This document shows, in pieces, positions 35,444 through 45,370 of a DNA stretch of 64,000 bases. The stretch is from Rhodococcus sp. SBT000017 (lineage in GTDB: Bacteria > Actinomycetota > Actinomycetes > Mycobacteriales > Mycobacteriaceae). How positions within the stretch are numbered: position 1 is the stretch's first letter; the number at the start of each line of letters is the position of its first letter. The stretch covers positions 2,046,001 to 2,110,000 of the forward strand of contig NZ_REFU01000001.1 in NCBI RefSeq assembly GCF_003688915.1. Reading direction: 5' to 3'. Below the pieces are notes generated by a model. It saw only the letters and a program-made list of their open reading frames with translations. It made no database searches and had not been told where the DNA came from. Both the position numbers and the translations under genes were made by a program.

Positions 35444-35590
35444 TCAGGCTCTTGAATTGGTGGCCGTTGCGGGTTCGGTGCCCGGCTCCGGGTCGGTGCC
35501 GGGAGCGTCGGGGATGGTGCCGTGATCGGGGCGAACAGCTTGCGGACCTCGAATGCGGTCTCGGCGTCACCCAGTTGTCCACTCAGATAC
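35444..35590 (-). pseudogene. Decayed gene tail beside tRNA-Leu
   Basis: On the minus strand one frame reads SGQLGDAETAFEVRKLFAP, then a shifted frame reads RPDHGTIPDAPGTDPEPGTE with PATATNSRA and a stop at 35444. The acidic, proline-rich ending looks like a true C-terminus, and the GC3 pattern supports coding, but no start or upstream body remains. It lies directly downstream of the tRNA 3' end, a common integration target. The gene family is not recognised. Confidence 0.4.
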
Positions 35591-35669
35591 GTGCAAGGCT
35601 ACTGAAGCTCACGGCACAACCCGAAACCCACTGTCCTGGTCCAGAAATCTGGATCCATATGGACTCTGG

Positions 35670-35743
35670 TGCCCCCAGTCGGACTCGAACCGACACTGTG
35701 CGGATTTTAAGTCCGCTGCCTCTGCCAATTGGGCTATAGGGGC
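35670..35743 (-). tRNA. tRNA-Leu (anticodon UAA)
   Basis: The minus strand folds to a complete cloverleaf: acceptor GCCCCTA/TGGGGGC, 3-bp D stem GCC/GGC, anticodon stem GCGGA/TCCGC with loop CTTAAAA, T arm GTCGG-TTCGAGT-CCGAC, discriminator A73, and an encoded CCA at 35667-35669. The anticodon on the complement is at 35707-35709. The variable loop is only five bases (ACAGT), unlike the long arm expected for leucine tRNAs. Confidence 0.88.
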
Positions 35744-35751
35744 CGTACTGC

Positions 35752-36696
35752 CTATATCTTGATCGACATCGCGATGCCGTCGAGGATGTCGTGCTCACTG
35801 ACGGTCAAAGAGCTTACGGCACCGCGTCGCTCGAATTCCTCGGCCAGCACGCTGCACACAATTGCTCCGCCGCCGATGACGTCGACCCGTCCGGGGTGCA
35901 TGGGGCCCAACGCACTTCGCTGCGTGTGGGTCATTCCGATCAGTCGCTCGCACACCTCGAAGAGCTGATCGAACGGCACACGCGAGAGGTGCACTTCGTC
36001 GGCGTCGTACTCGGGCAGTTCCTTGGCAATAGCCGCGATGGTGGTCATCGTGCCGGCCACCCCGACCCAGCTCGAGGCGTCGCCGATCGATACTTCCTCG
36101 AATGCCTCGGCCAACTTCTCGCGGGCATACTCACGCGCGCCGTTGATTTCGTCGGCGGTGGGCGGGTCGCTGTGCAAGAAGCGCTCGGTCAGGCGCACAC
36201 AGCCGATGTTCGCCGAGAACGCGGACTTCACGCCTTTCGCGTCGCCCAGTACGAGTTCGGTGGAGCCTCCGCCGAGATCGACGACGACGAAAGGCCCTGC
36301 GGCAGCGTCGAGTTCACCCACGGCACCGGCGAAGGACAACCGGGCCTCTTCGTCGCCGGTGATCACTTCGGCCTCGGCACCGGGGATGACTTTACCGAGT
36401 ACCTCGCGCACCATCGAGAAGAAGTCCTCTCGATTGGACGCATCCCGGGTGGCCGAGGTGGCGACCATCCGCACCGCAGTGGCCCCGGTCTTGCGAATGA
36501 TCTCCGCGTACTCCACCAATGCCACCCGGGTGCGCTCGATCGCCTCGGGCACGAAAGCTCCGGTTGCGTCGACGCCTTGCCCGAGCCGCACCACTCGCAT
36601 CTCGCGAGCGACGTCTGCGAGGGACTTGCCGTTGTTGTCGGCGACGAGCAGGCGGATCGAGTTGGTGCCGCAATCTATTGCTGCAACCCTGGTCAT
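35752..36696 (-). CDS. ppx: Ppx/GppA exopolyphosphatase
   Basis: A 314-residue protein of the short Ppx/GppA phosphatase group with the ASKHA fold: AAIDCGTNSIRLLVAD (phosphate 1), RVVRLGQGVDATGAF, and FVVVDLGGGSTELVLGD (phosphate 2), SANIGCVRLTERF near the middle, ending MSIKI. It hydrolyses polyphosphate or pppGpp; actinobacterial members of this short type have shown weak or ADP-linked activity, so the exact substrate is open. ATG at 36696 overlaps the DUF501 stop (ATGA) and has GGAG upstream. Last gene of the eno-ftsB-DUF501-ppx operon. Confidence 0.92.
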   Translation of the reverse strand: MTRVAAIDCGTNSIRLLVADNNGKSLADVAREMRVVRLGQGVDATGAFVPEAIERTRVALVEYAEIIRKTGATAVRMVATSATRDASNREDFFSMVREVLGKVIPGAEAEVITGDEEARLSFAGAVGELDAAAGPFVVVDLGGGSTELVLGDAKGVKSAFSANIGCVRLTERFLHSDPPTADEINGAREYAREKLAEAFEEVSIGDASSWVGVAGTMTTIAAIAKELPEYDADEVHLSRVPFDQLFEVCERLIGMTHTQRSALGPMHPGRVDVIGGGAIVCSVLAEEFERRGAVSSLTVSEHDILDGIAMSIKI

Positions 36697-37223
36697 TGTT
36701 TCTCCGCACGTAGTTCTTCGATGGTCGGCCAATCGGCCGGAATTGCCTTGCCGCGCAACGAGTTCTCGGCTGCCAACGCAACCGACTCGTCACCCAGCGG
36801 GTTGACGCCCGGTCCCTTGGCCAACGAATGCGCGATCAACACGTGTAAGCACTTGACACGATCGGGCATGCCGCCGCCGGTGAAATCCGTTCCGAGAGAT
36901 TCGATCTCGTCGCGCTCGGCCAGATAGGACTGATGGGCGCGCAGGTATGCAGCGGCCAATTCGGGGTCGGTACCGAGACGTTCGGTCATCTCCCGCATCA
37001 CCCCGGCCGATTCCTGGCGACTGGCCTCGGCCGTCAGCCGCGGATCCGTCAGATAGAACAGGGTGGGAAAAGGCGTGCCGTCGGGCAGCTTCGGGGCGGT
37101 TTTCACCACACCCGGCCTGCCGTCCGGAGATCGGTACGCGATCTCGAGTACGCCACGCGGTTCACGTCCGAGCTGCGATGCGACCGCATCGAGATCTTCC
37201 TGCGAGACTGCCGAGGAATTCAC
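36693..37223 (-). CDS. DUF501 family protein
   Basis: A 176-residue protein of the DUF501 family, always found between ftsB and ppx in actinobacteria. Marks are QLGREPRGVLEIAYRSPDG, GTPFPTLFYLTDPRLTAE and the C-terminal RVKCLHVLIAHSLAKGPGVN segment. It overlaps ftsB by four bases at its start and ppx by four at its end, so the three are co-translated. Function unknown; the tight link with the division protein suggests a cell-envelope or phosphate role, which is only inference. Confidence 0.92.
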   Translation of the reverse strand: MNSSAVSQEDLDAVASQLGREPRGVLEIAYRSPDGRPGVVKTAPKLPDGTPFPTLFYLTDPRLTAEASRQESAGVMREMTERLGTDPELAAAYLRAHQSYLAERDEIESLGTDFTGGGMPDRVKCLHVLIAHSLAKGPGVNPLGDESVALAAENSLRGKAIPADWPTIEELRAEKQ

Positions 37224-37930
37224 CCGACGGGTCCTCCTTCTGGTGCTGGCACCGGCGGCGGGGCCGGTGCGGGTTCTGGCTGTACGAGAGGCATCGGTGC
37301 GGACGTCGGCTCCGGAGGCTCATCCGAGCCCTGCGGCTGGACCGCGGTGTTCCACAGTTCGGTGAACCACGGTCCCGTCGGAGTGGTGTCCACCGCGAGG
37401 TCCTCGGAGCTCGGCGAGTAGTCGCCGGGCAGCTGCACCTGATACGGCGTCTCCCCCGGCATGACGAAACGCAGTCGTTCGCGAGCGTCGGCCGCAATGC
37501 GGGACGGCTCGTCGAGTTGAGACTTCTGAACCTGCAGGCGGCTTACGTCGTCCTCCAGCGCCTGCCGTTCGGCCAGCACGGACTCGAGCTCACTGCGTTG
37601 CGAAAAGTAGGTGCGCAGCGGCACCGCCAGCGTCAACGCCAGCGCACACACCACGACACCGAGGACGACGGCTCGACCGGTGGACAGTCCGAAGAACGTC
37701 CGCTCGGGCATCTTGGGACGACGAACACCGACGCGCCGCGGCGCAGCCTTGCCGCCGACCACCGCGTCGCGCACCTGCTCGGAAGGTTCCGGTGGGGTGG
37801 CCTGCCGGCCGGAGGCGTTCTCGTCGCGAGAGACGCCCCCGGCCTTGGACCGACTGGAAGAGGAGGAACGGCCACGGGGTCGGGGATCACGTCCACCTGG
37901 ACTGGTCCCGGACCTGCCGCGCCGTGCCAT
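37220..37930 (-). CDS. ftsB: FtsB/DivIC septum formation initiator
   Basis: A 236-residue bitopic membrane protein. The N-terminal 75 residues are basic and disordered, one helix follows (AVVLGVVVCALALTLAVPLR), then a leucine-zipper-like coiled coil (LESVLAERQALEDDVSRLQ) of the septum-formation initiator family, and a proline-rich exterior tail. FtsB bridges FtsL and FtsQ in the divisome and activates septal wall synthesis. Three start codons lie in a row (GTG 37936, ATG 37933, ATG 37930); I chose the last because GGAG sits seven bases before it. It follows eno by 36 bases. Confidence 0.88.
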   Translation of the reverse strand: MARRGRSGTSPGGRDPRPRGRSSSSSRSKAGGVSRDENASGRQATPPEPSEQVRDAVVGGKAAPRRVGVRRPKMPERTFFGLSTGRAVVLGVVVCALALTLAVPLRTYFSQRSELESVLAERQALEDDVSRLQVQKSQLDEPSRIAADARERLRFVMPGETPYQVQLPGDYSPSSEDLAVDTTPTGPWFTELWNTAVQPQGSDEPPEPTSAPMPLVQPEPAPAPPPVPAPEGGPVG

Positions 37931-37966
37931 CATCACTCTCCACTTCGTGTCATACGAGCCTGTTCG

Positions 37967-40067
<2,101 letters not shown>

Positions 40068-40175
40068 TCCATCCTGCACACGCAAGGTAATAGAAAGCTA
40101 AAGACCGAGATAACCCCTGGTCAACGCGTATTCGGGCCGGGTTGCAGGGTGTATGTTTTGGTCAGCCTTCACGCA

Positions 40176-40194
40176 TGAGGGTCGCCTACCCTTT
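40176..40194. promoter_or_regulatory. IdeR/DtxR-like iron box before efeUOB
   Basis: TGAGGGTCGCCTACCCTTT has perfect AGGGT/ACCCT arms and matches 12 of 19 positions of the mycobacterial IdeR consensus as I recall it. It lies 48 bp before efeU, suggesting that iron-loaded IdeR represses the operon. Confidence 0.55.
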
Positions 40195-40241
40195 GCGAGG
40201 GCAGGCGTACCAATGTTCGACGCACCACAGGAGCACCACCC

Positions 40242-41126
40242 GTGTCCACAGTCGTTCTCGCCGCCGGTTCAGCGCCGTCGATCGCCACCCAGATGTTCGG
40301 CAGTGGCCTGATCGGCCTGCGCGAAGGGCTCGAGACCGGCATCGTCGTGATGATCCTTGTCGCGTTCCTCGTGAAAGCCGATCGACGCGACGCGCTCAAG
40401 TGGGTCTGGCTCGGAGTCGGCCTGGCCGTCGCCATGGTCGCCGCCATCTTCTTCGTGATCCATTACGGCACCTCCACCGTCACCGGACTGACCGCCGAGA
40501 TCATCGCCGGAGCAGCATCGCTCGTGGCCGTCGTCATCGTGACCGCGATGGTGCTGTGGATGCGCACCGCCGCGAAGAACATCTCCGGAGAACTGCGAGC
40601 GAACATGGAGAAGGCGCTGACGGTCGGCCCCGCAGCGGTATTGGCTCTGGCGTTCTTCGCCGTCGGCCGCGAAGGCGTCGAAACGGCACTGCTCATGGTC
40701 GGCTACGCAGAGAACACCAACGGCAGCCTGTGGCCACTGCTCGGACTCCTGCTCGGCATCGTCGCCGCCGCCGTGCTGACGGTGTTCCTGTACTTCGGCG
40801 CCGTCCGCATCAACTTCGCCGTGTTCTTCAAGTACACCGGCGTATTCCTCATCGTGGTCGCCGCCGGAATCCTCGCCTACGGCATTCGGGCACTGCAGAT
40901 CGGCGGCATCCTGCCCGGCGGCAGTGCCGTCGCCTTCGACATCACCGCACACTTCGACGCCTCGAGCTGGTACGGCACCGTGCTCGCCGGCATCTTCAAT
41001 TTCCGGCCCGAACCCACTGTGCTCCAAGCGATCGCGTGGGTGCTCTACATCGTGGTCGTCCTCTACCTCTTCCTCCGCCCGGTCCGCGTTCCCGCGACTG
41101 ACGAACCAGCTCTGCAATCCTCCTGA
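40242..41126 (+). CDS. efeU: Iron permease EfeU
   Basis: A 294-residue membrane permease of the FTR1/EfeU family with seven helices. The two iron-binding motifs are REGLE in helix 1 (GLREGLETGIV, near residue 27) and REGVE (VGREGVETALL, near 145). It moves Fe3+ inward after EfeB oxidises Fe2+ outside. GTG start at 40242. First gene of efeUOB: efeO follows after 14 bases, and an IdeR-like site precedes it. Length is typical. Confidence 0.93.
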   Translation: MSTVVLAAGSAPSIATQMFGSGLIGLREGLETGIVVMILVAFLVKADRRDALKWVWLGVGLAVAMVAAIFFVIHYGTSTVTGLTAEIIAGAASLVAVVIVTAMVLWMRTAAKNISGELRANMEKALTVGPAAVLALAFFAVGREGVETALLMVGYAENTNGSLWPLLGLLLGIVAAAVLTVFLYFGAVRINFAVFFKYTGVFLIVVAAGILAYGIRALQIGGILPGGSAVAFDITAHFDASSWYGTVLAGIFNFRPEPTVLQAIAWVLYIVVVLYLFLRPVRVPATDEPALQSS

Positions 41127-41140
41127 AAGGCACCACCACC

Positions 41141-42280
41141 ATGCGTCGTACCACCTACGCTCTGGCCGCCGTCGCGGTTCTGCCGATGGCTATGGCCGGA
41201 TGCACCGAGAAGTCCTCCACCGAAGCCGCGTCGGGCGATATCACCGTCACAGCAACCGACTCCTCCTGCGACGTCGACGCATCCGAGGGCACCACCGGCA
41301 ACTCGACATTCCAGATCACCAACAACGGCAGCAAGGTCACCGAGTTCTACGTCTACGGCGAAGGCGACCGCGTCATGGGTGAGGTGGAGAACATCGGACC
41401 CGGGCTGACGCGTCAGCTCATCGTCGCCCTGCCCGATCCCGGCACGTACCAAACCGCCTGCAAGGCAGGCATGGTGGGCGACGGCATCCGCGCCGATTAC
41501 GTCGTCACCGGAGACTCGGTGCGCACCGCGGACGAGGACGGACTCCTCGCCGAGGCCGCATCCGGTTACAAGCGCTACGTCGTCAGTCAGATCGACGCAC
41601 TGCAGGACACCACGGCCTCGTTCGTCGCCGCCGTCAAGAGCGGAGACGTCGACGCGGCCAAGGCTCAATTCCCCATTGCGCGTAGCTATTACGAGCGCAT
41701 CGAGCCCGTCGCCGAGAGCTTCCCCGACGACCTCGACCCACGCATCGACCTGCGTGAGCCCGACGTGGAGCCCGGAGCCGAATGGACCGGCTTCCACCGC
41801 ATCGAGAAGGACCTGTGGACGCAGGGCCTGCAGCCCGACACGAATGCGATGGCCGATCAGCTCGAGGCCGACATCACCGAGCTCGCAGACAAGATCAAGG
41901 CCGACGACTTCACCATCGACCCAATCCAGGTGGCCGGCGGCGCACAGGGATTGCTCGACGAGGTCGCCAAGACCAAGATCAGCGGCGAAGAGGACTTCTT
42001 CTCGCACACCGACCTGTGGGACTTCCAGGCCAACGTCGACGGCTCGCAGGCCGCCATTGCCGCCGTCCGTCCGATCCTCGACGAGCGCAACGCCGATCTG
42101 GGCACTGCCATCGACGCGCGCTTCGCCGAGCTGGACGCCGAGCTCGCCAAGTACCGCAGCGGCGACGGCTTCGTCTTCTACGACACCGTGACCGAACCGC
42201 AGCGCCAGGAACTGTCCAACAAGATCGACGCATTGTCCGCCGAAGTGAGCCAGGTGCAGGGTGTCGTTGCAGGACAATAA
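41141..42280 (+). CDS. efeO: Iron uptake lipoprotein EfeO
   Basis: A 379-residue exported protein. Signal with lipobox MAMAGC, a cupredoxin-like N-terminal domain (residues 30-125, VTATDSSCDVDASEG, with a Cys pair) and a C-terminal M75/imelysin domain holding the metal motif HRIEK in GFHRIEKDLWTQGLQ. It delivers iron between EfeB and EfeU. The Cys residues and acidic patches probably bind metal. It overlaps efeB by 20 bases. Under the same iron control as efeU. Confidence 0.93.
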   Translation: MRRTTYALAAVAVLPMAMAGCTEKSSTEAASGDITVTATDSSCDVDASEGTTGNSTFQITNNGSKVTEFYVYGEGDRVMGEVENIGPGLTRQLIVALPDPGTYQTACKAGMVGDGIRADYVVTGDSVRTADEDGLLAEAASGYKRYVVSQIDALQDTTASFVAAVKSGDVDAAKAQFPIARSYYERIEPVAESFPDDLDPRIDLREPDVEPGAEWTGFHRIEKDLWTQGLQPDTNAMADQLEADITELADKIKADDFTIDPIQVAGGAQGLLDEVAKTKISGEEDFFSHTDLWDFQANVDGSQAAIAAVRPILDERNADLGTAIDARFAELDAELAKYRSGDGFVFYDTVTEPQRQELSNKIDALSAEVSQVQGVVAGQ

Positions 42281-43508
42281 GACCGGGCAGTTCTCCCGTC
42301 GGCGCCTCTTCGGAGCCGTCGGGACCGGTGCTGCGCTCGTCGGAGTCGGGGCCCTCGCCGGACATGCGACGGCGTCGGGTGCCGAGGTGCCGTCGGATGT
42401 GGTCGACTTTCGCGGAGACCACCAGGCCGGAATCGTCACCCCCGCGCAAGATCGCATGCACTTCGTCGCCTTCGACATCACCACCGATTCTCGTGACGAA
42501 TTCGTTGCGCTGCTGAAGAAGTGGACGCTGATGGCCGAACGCCTCACCAAGGGCGAGGAGACGTTCGACGGCGGCGCGGTCGACGGTGGCCAGTACAACC
42601 CGCCCACCGATACCGGCGAAGCGCTCGGTCTGACGGCGTCGTCGCTGACGTTGACCATCGGGTTCGGTCCGAGCATGTTCGATCGCTTCGACCTGGCATC
42701 GAAAAGGCCTGCGTCTCTTGCCGATCTGCAGCATTTTCCGGCCGACAACCTCGACCCCGCACGCTCGGGCGGAGACCTGTGCATCCAGGCCTGCGCCGAC
42801 GACCCCCAGGTTGCTGTCCACGCCATCCGCAACCTCGCCCGCGTCGGCTTCGGCACAGTGTCGGTCAAATGGTCGCAACTCGGCTTCGGTCGCACCTCGT
42901 CCACCTCGACCACCCAGGCCACCCCACGAAACCTGTTCGGATTCAAGGACGGAACGGCCAACCTCAAAGCCGAGGACCCGACCCTGCTGAACGACAACGT
43001 GTGGGTCTCCGCCGATGACGATCAGGAATGGATGGCGGGCGGCTCCTACCTCGTGGCGCGTCGAATCCGAATGCTCATCGAATCCTGGGACCGCACCACG
43101 CTGAAGGAACAAGAGCGAGTGATCGGGCGCAGCAAGGGAACCGGTGCGCCGCTGGGCCAGAAGGACGAATTCGACGCACTCGACTTCGAGTCCCAGGGCC
43201 CCGAGGGCAACTTCATCGACAAAGCCGCCCACGTGCGCCTGGCATCGAAGGAGAACCTCGGCGGCGTCCAACTCCTGCGTCGGGGATACAACTTCACCGA
43301 CGGATCCGACGGCTTCGGCCACCTCGACGCCGGGCTGTTCTTCATCGCCTACTGCCGCGACCCGCTGACCCAATTCGTCCCGATGCAACTGGCACTCTCC
43401 CGCAAGGACGCATTGAACGAATACATCCAACACGTGGGATCCGCGGTATTCGCCTGCCCACCCGGCGTCGGAGAGTCGGAATACTGGGGTTCGACGCTGT
43501 TCGAGTAG
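42261..43508 (+). CDS. efeB: Deferrochelatase/DyP-type peroxidase EfeB
   Basis: A 415-residue dye-decolourising peroxidase exported by Tat: FSRRRLFG in the first 20 residues, then a hydrophobic stretch and AxA-like cleavage site. The DyP signature GFKDGTANLK (GxxDG with distal Asp) is near residue 230, and the proximal haem His lies in the following helices. EfeB oxidises ferrous iron and can take iron from haem. It starts GTG 42261 inside the end of efeO, giving a 20-base overlap. Last gene of the operon; the stop is 12 bp before a repeat element. Confidence 0.93.
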   Translation: MSLQDNKTGQFSRRRLFGAVGTGAALVGVGALAGHATASGAEVPSDVVDFRGDHQAGIVTPAQDRMHFVAFDITTDSRDEFVALLKKWTLMAERLTKGEETFDGGAVDGGQYNPPTDTGEALGLTASSLTLTIGFGPSMFDRFDLASKRPASLADLQHFPADNLDPARSGGDLCIQACADDPQVAVHAIRNLARVGFGTVSVKWSQLGFGRTSSTSTTQATPRNLFGFKDGTANLKAEDPTLLNDNVWVSADDDQEWMAGGSYLVARRIRMLIESWDRTTLKEQERVIGRSKGTGAPLGQKDEFDALDFESQGPEGNFIDKAAHVRLASKENLGGVQLLRRGYNFTDGSDGFGHLDAGLFFIAYCRDPLTQFVPMQLALSRKDALNEYIQHVGSAVFACPPGVGESEYWGSTLFE

Positions 43509-43520
43509 ACCGCCCCCGTC

Positions 43521-43639
43521 CGCGTCAATGGTTCACTGCATACGTCTGACCGCTGCAAGGGTTCATTCACGCACGACCCCGGTCTGCGTCGATGGCGCAC
43601 TGCATACGTCTGACCGCTGCAAGGGTCTATTGACGCGGT
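43521..43639. repeat. 119-bp repeat element with terminal inverted repeats and a 64-bp internal duplication
   Basis: The ends CCGCGTCAAT and ATTGACGCGG are perfect 10-bp inverted repeats. Inside, a unit of about 50 bp occurs twice at 43523 and 43587 with a 64-bp period; 29 bp are identical (positions 43535-43563 and 43599-43627; core CACTGCATACGTCTGACC). No ORF belongs to it. It fits a small non-autonomous mobile or REP-like element next to efeB. Confidence 0.7.
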
Positions 43640-43710
43640 CGGGCGGTGAGTTCGTACGGTTGGTTCGGTCCATACGTCGTACGTCTTCGTCATCGACTTC
43701 GGGAGCACAC

Positions 43711-44352
43711 ATGGGACAGCTGGTTCGGGTACAGAATTTCACCATCTCGCGCGATGGCATCGCTGCGGGGCCAGACCAAAGTTTCGAGAGTCCGTTCGGT
43801 CTCGACCATGCAAGTCTGATGGAGTGGTGTGCGGCCACCGCAAGCTGGCCGAACCGCACCGATCCCGGCGGCAGCCGTGGTCTGGACGACTACTTCGCCC
43901 GCGACTTCAGCAACAACATCGGTGCCGAGATCATGGGCCGAAACAAGTTCGGACCTCAACGCGGACCGTGGGCCGACCACGAATGGCAGGGCTGGTGGGG
44001 TGACGAGCCGCCGTTCCACACCCCTGTCTTCGTGCTCACCCACCACGAGCGGCCGTCCATCACGCTGTCCGACACCACGTTTCACTTCGTCGACGCCGAG
44101 CCTGCCGAGGTACTGAAGCAGGCAAAGGAGGCGGCCGACGGTAAGGACGTGCGACTCGGCGGTGGCGTCACCAGCATTCGGGAGTTTCTCGACGCCGATC
44201 TCGTCGACACCATGCACATCGCCGTCGCGCCCATCGAATTCGGCTCGGGCCTCGAGCTGTGGGACTCCCCCGACGAGCTGAACGACAGATTCGCGCACGA
44301 GGTCGTCCCCAGCAGCAGCGGCGTCACTCATCACCTGTTCTGGCGCAGGTAA
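43711..44352 (+). CDS. Dihydrofolate-reductase-family (RibD C-terminal) protein
   Basis: A 213-residue protein of the RibD-C/dihydrofolate reductase-like fold: MGRNKFGPQRGPW (NADPH site), FVLTHHERPSITL, DVRLGGGVTSIREFLDADLV and the ending HHLFWRR. It shares the general form of bacterial yyaP/yjjA-like reductases. It probably uses NADPH, but the substrate is unknown. ATG at 43711 has GGGAG five bases upstream; the frame extends back into the repeat element but no start there is convincing. Confidence 0.82.
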   Translation: MGQLVRVQNFTISRDGIAAGPDQSFESPFGLDHASLMEWCAATASWPNRTDPGGSRGLDDYFARDFSNNIGAEIMGRNKFGPQRGPWADHEWQGWWGDEPPFHTPVFVLTHHERPSITLSDTTFHFVDAEPAEVLKQAKEAADGKDVRLGGGVTSIREFLDADLVDTMHIAVAPIEFGSGLELWDSPDELNDRFAHEVVPSSSGVTHHLFWRR

Positions 44353-44453
44353 CCGGTCCGGATCAATGCGGCTTTGTTGCATTCTGAGCGACTGAAACTC
44401 ACATTGATCCCAACCGAGGGACGAGGGACGCCAGGCGGGGCGGGGGCGAGCCC

Positions 44454-45368
44454 TCAGCCCCGCAGACCCCAGTGCTCGATCCAGTCGAGGGCAGACATCT
44501 CCCCCGGTGCGATGCCCGCATTGCGGGCGGACGCCTCGGCGTTGCGGATCAGGGACGCGAAATCCAGTACCCGACGCCTCAGCAGGTCCTCGGCACTGTC
44601 TCCACCGTGCGCGTGATCGACTCCGATGTGTACGACGCGGAGGCCGTCGGGAATCAGCTCGTCGGGCAGGCCTGCCTTGGTGGCCCGTCCGATCACCTTC
44701 TGCGCCAGCGCAAGCGACGGCTGAGACAGGGCAATTCCGTCGACGCAGGATCCGCGTGCCTTCTCCGATGCCTTCTTCTCTTCCCAGGCTCGCTCTTGTT
44801 CCGCGATGTCGACGGGACCGTTGCCCGTTCGACCGAGGTGTGGGCTGCGGTGGGTGAGCTTGGCGACCAGTCCTGCGGCGACGTCGTCGACATCGAACGC
44901 GTTCTCGGCGGCATCCTGAGCGATTCTGGAATGGAACAGCACCTGCAGCAACAGGTCTCCGAGTTCTTCGCGCAAGTCCACCAGGTTGCCCGCGGCGATG
45001 GCGTCGAGCAGCTCGTACGTTTCTTCCAGCAGGTAGCCCCGCAACGACTCGTGAGTCTGCTGCGCTTCCCATCCGCCGAGGGTGCGCAGCCGATCCATGA
45101 GCCGGACCGCCGCGATGAGGTCGTCACCGGGCAGCTTCTCGGCGGCGATGACCCGTTCTCCGCGTGCAATCCGTTCCTGGACGTCGGGGTTGGCGGGATC
45201 GGTGCTCACCAGCACCGCGTCGACGGCGTCGGGCGCAGCGGTTCCCGAGAACAGCCACCGCACTCGCACCGGCACTTCTTCGGTGAATTGCACTGCACCG
45301 CCGAGAAATTCGACAGCATCCACCGGCACTTGTGTGGGTCGAACAGGGTCGAGCAGAACTACCGTCAC
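44454..45368 (-). CDS. mazG: Nucleoside triphosphate pyrophosphohydrolase MazG
   Basis: A 304-residue MazG. An actinobacterial N-terminal extension (about 90 residues) precedes the helical catalytic domain: ETYELLDAI and REELGDLLLQVLFHSRIAQ hold the EExxE/ExxD magnesium site. The C-terminal part has KVIGRATKAGLPD. It hydrolyses dNTPs and NTPs, including oxidised ones, to monophosphates. It overlaps no gene but stands two bases after mfd, the fixed mycobacterial order, so both are likely co-transcribed. Confidence 0.92.
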   Translation of the reverse strand: MTVVLLDPVRPTQVPVDAVEFLGGAVQFTEEVPVRVRWLFSGTAAPDAVDAVLVSTDPANPDVQERIARGERVIAAEKLPGDDLIAAVRLMDRLRTLGGWEAQQTHESLRGYLLEETYELLDAIAAGNLVDLREELGDLLLQVLFHSRIAQDAAENAFDVDDVAAGLVAKLTHRSPHLGRTGNGPVDIAEQERAWEEKKASEKARGSCVDGIALSQPSLALAQKVIGRATKAGLPDELIPDGLRVVHIGVDHAHGGDSAEDLLRRRVLDFASLIRNAEASARNAGIAPGEMSALDWIEHWGLRG

Positions 45369-45370
45369 CG

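Noticed and set aside
41063..42997. Minus-strand ORF of 644 codons opposite efeO/efeB
   Set aside because: Antisense to efeUOB, which has complete motifs; no domain in the shadow product.
43523..43627. Possible CRISPR array (two direct repeats of about 29 identical bp)
   Set aside because: Only two units, the spacer region is itself partly repeated, and the whole has terminal inverted repeats; no cas genes are present.
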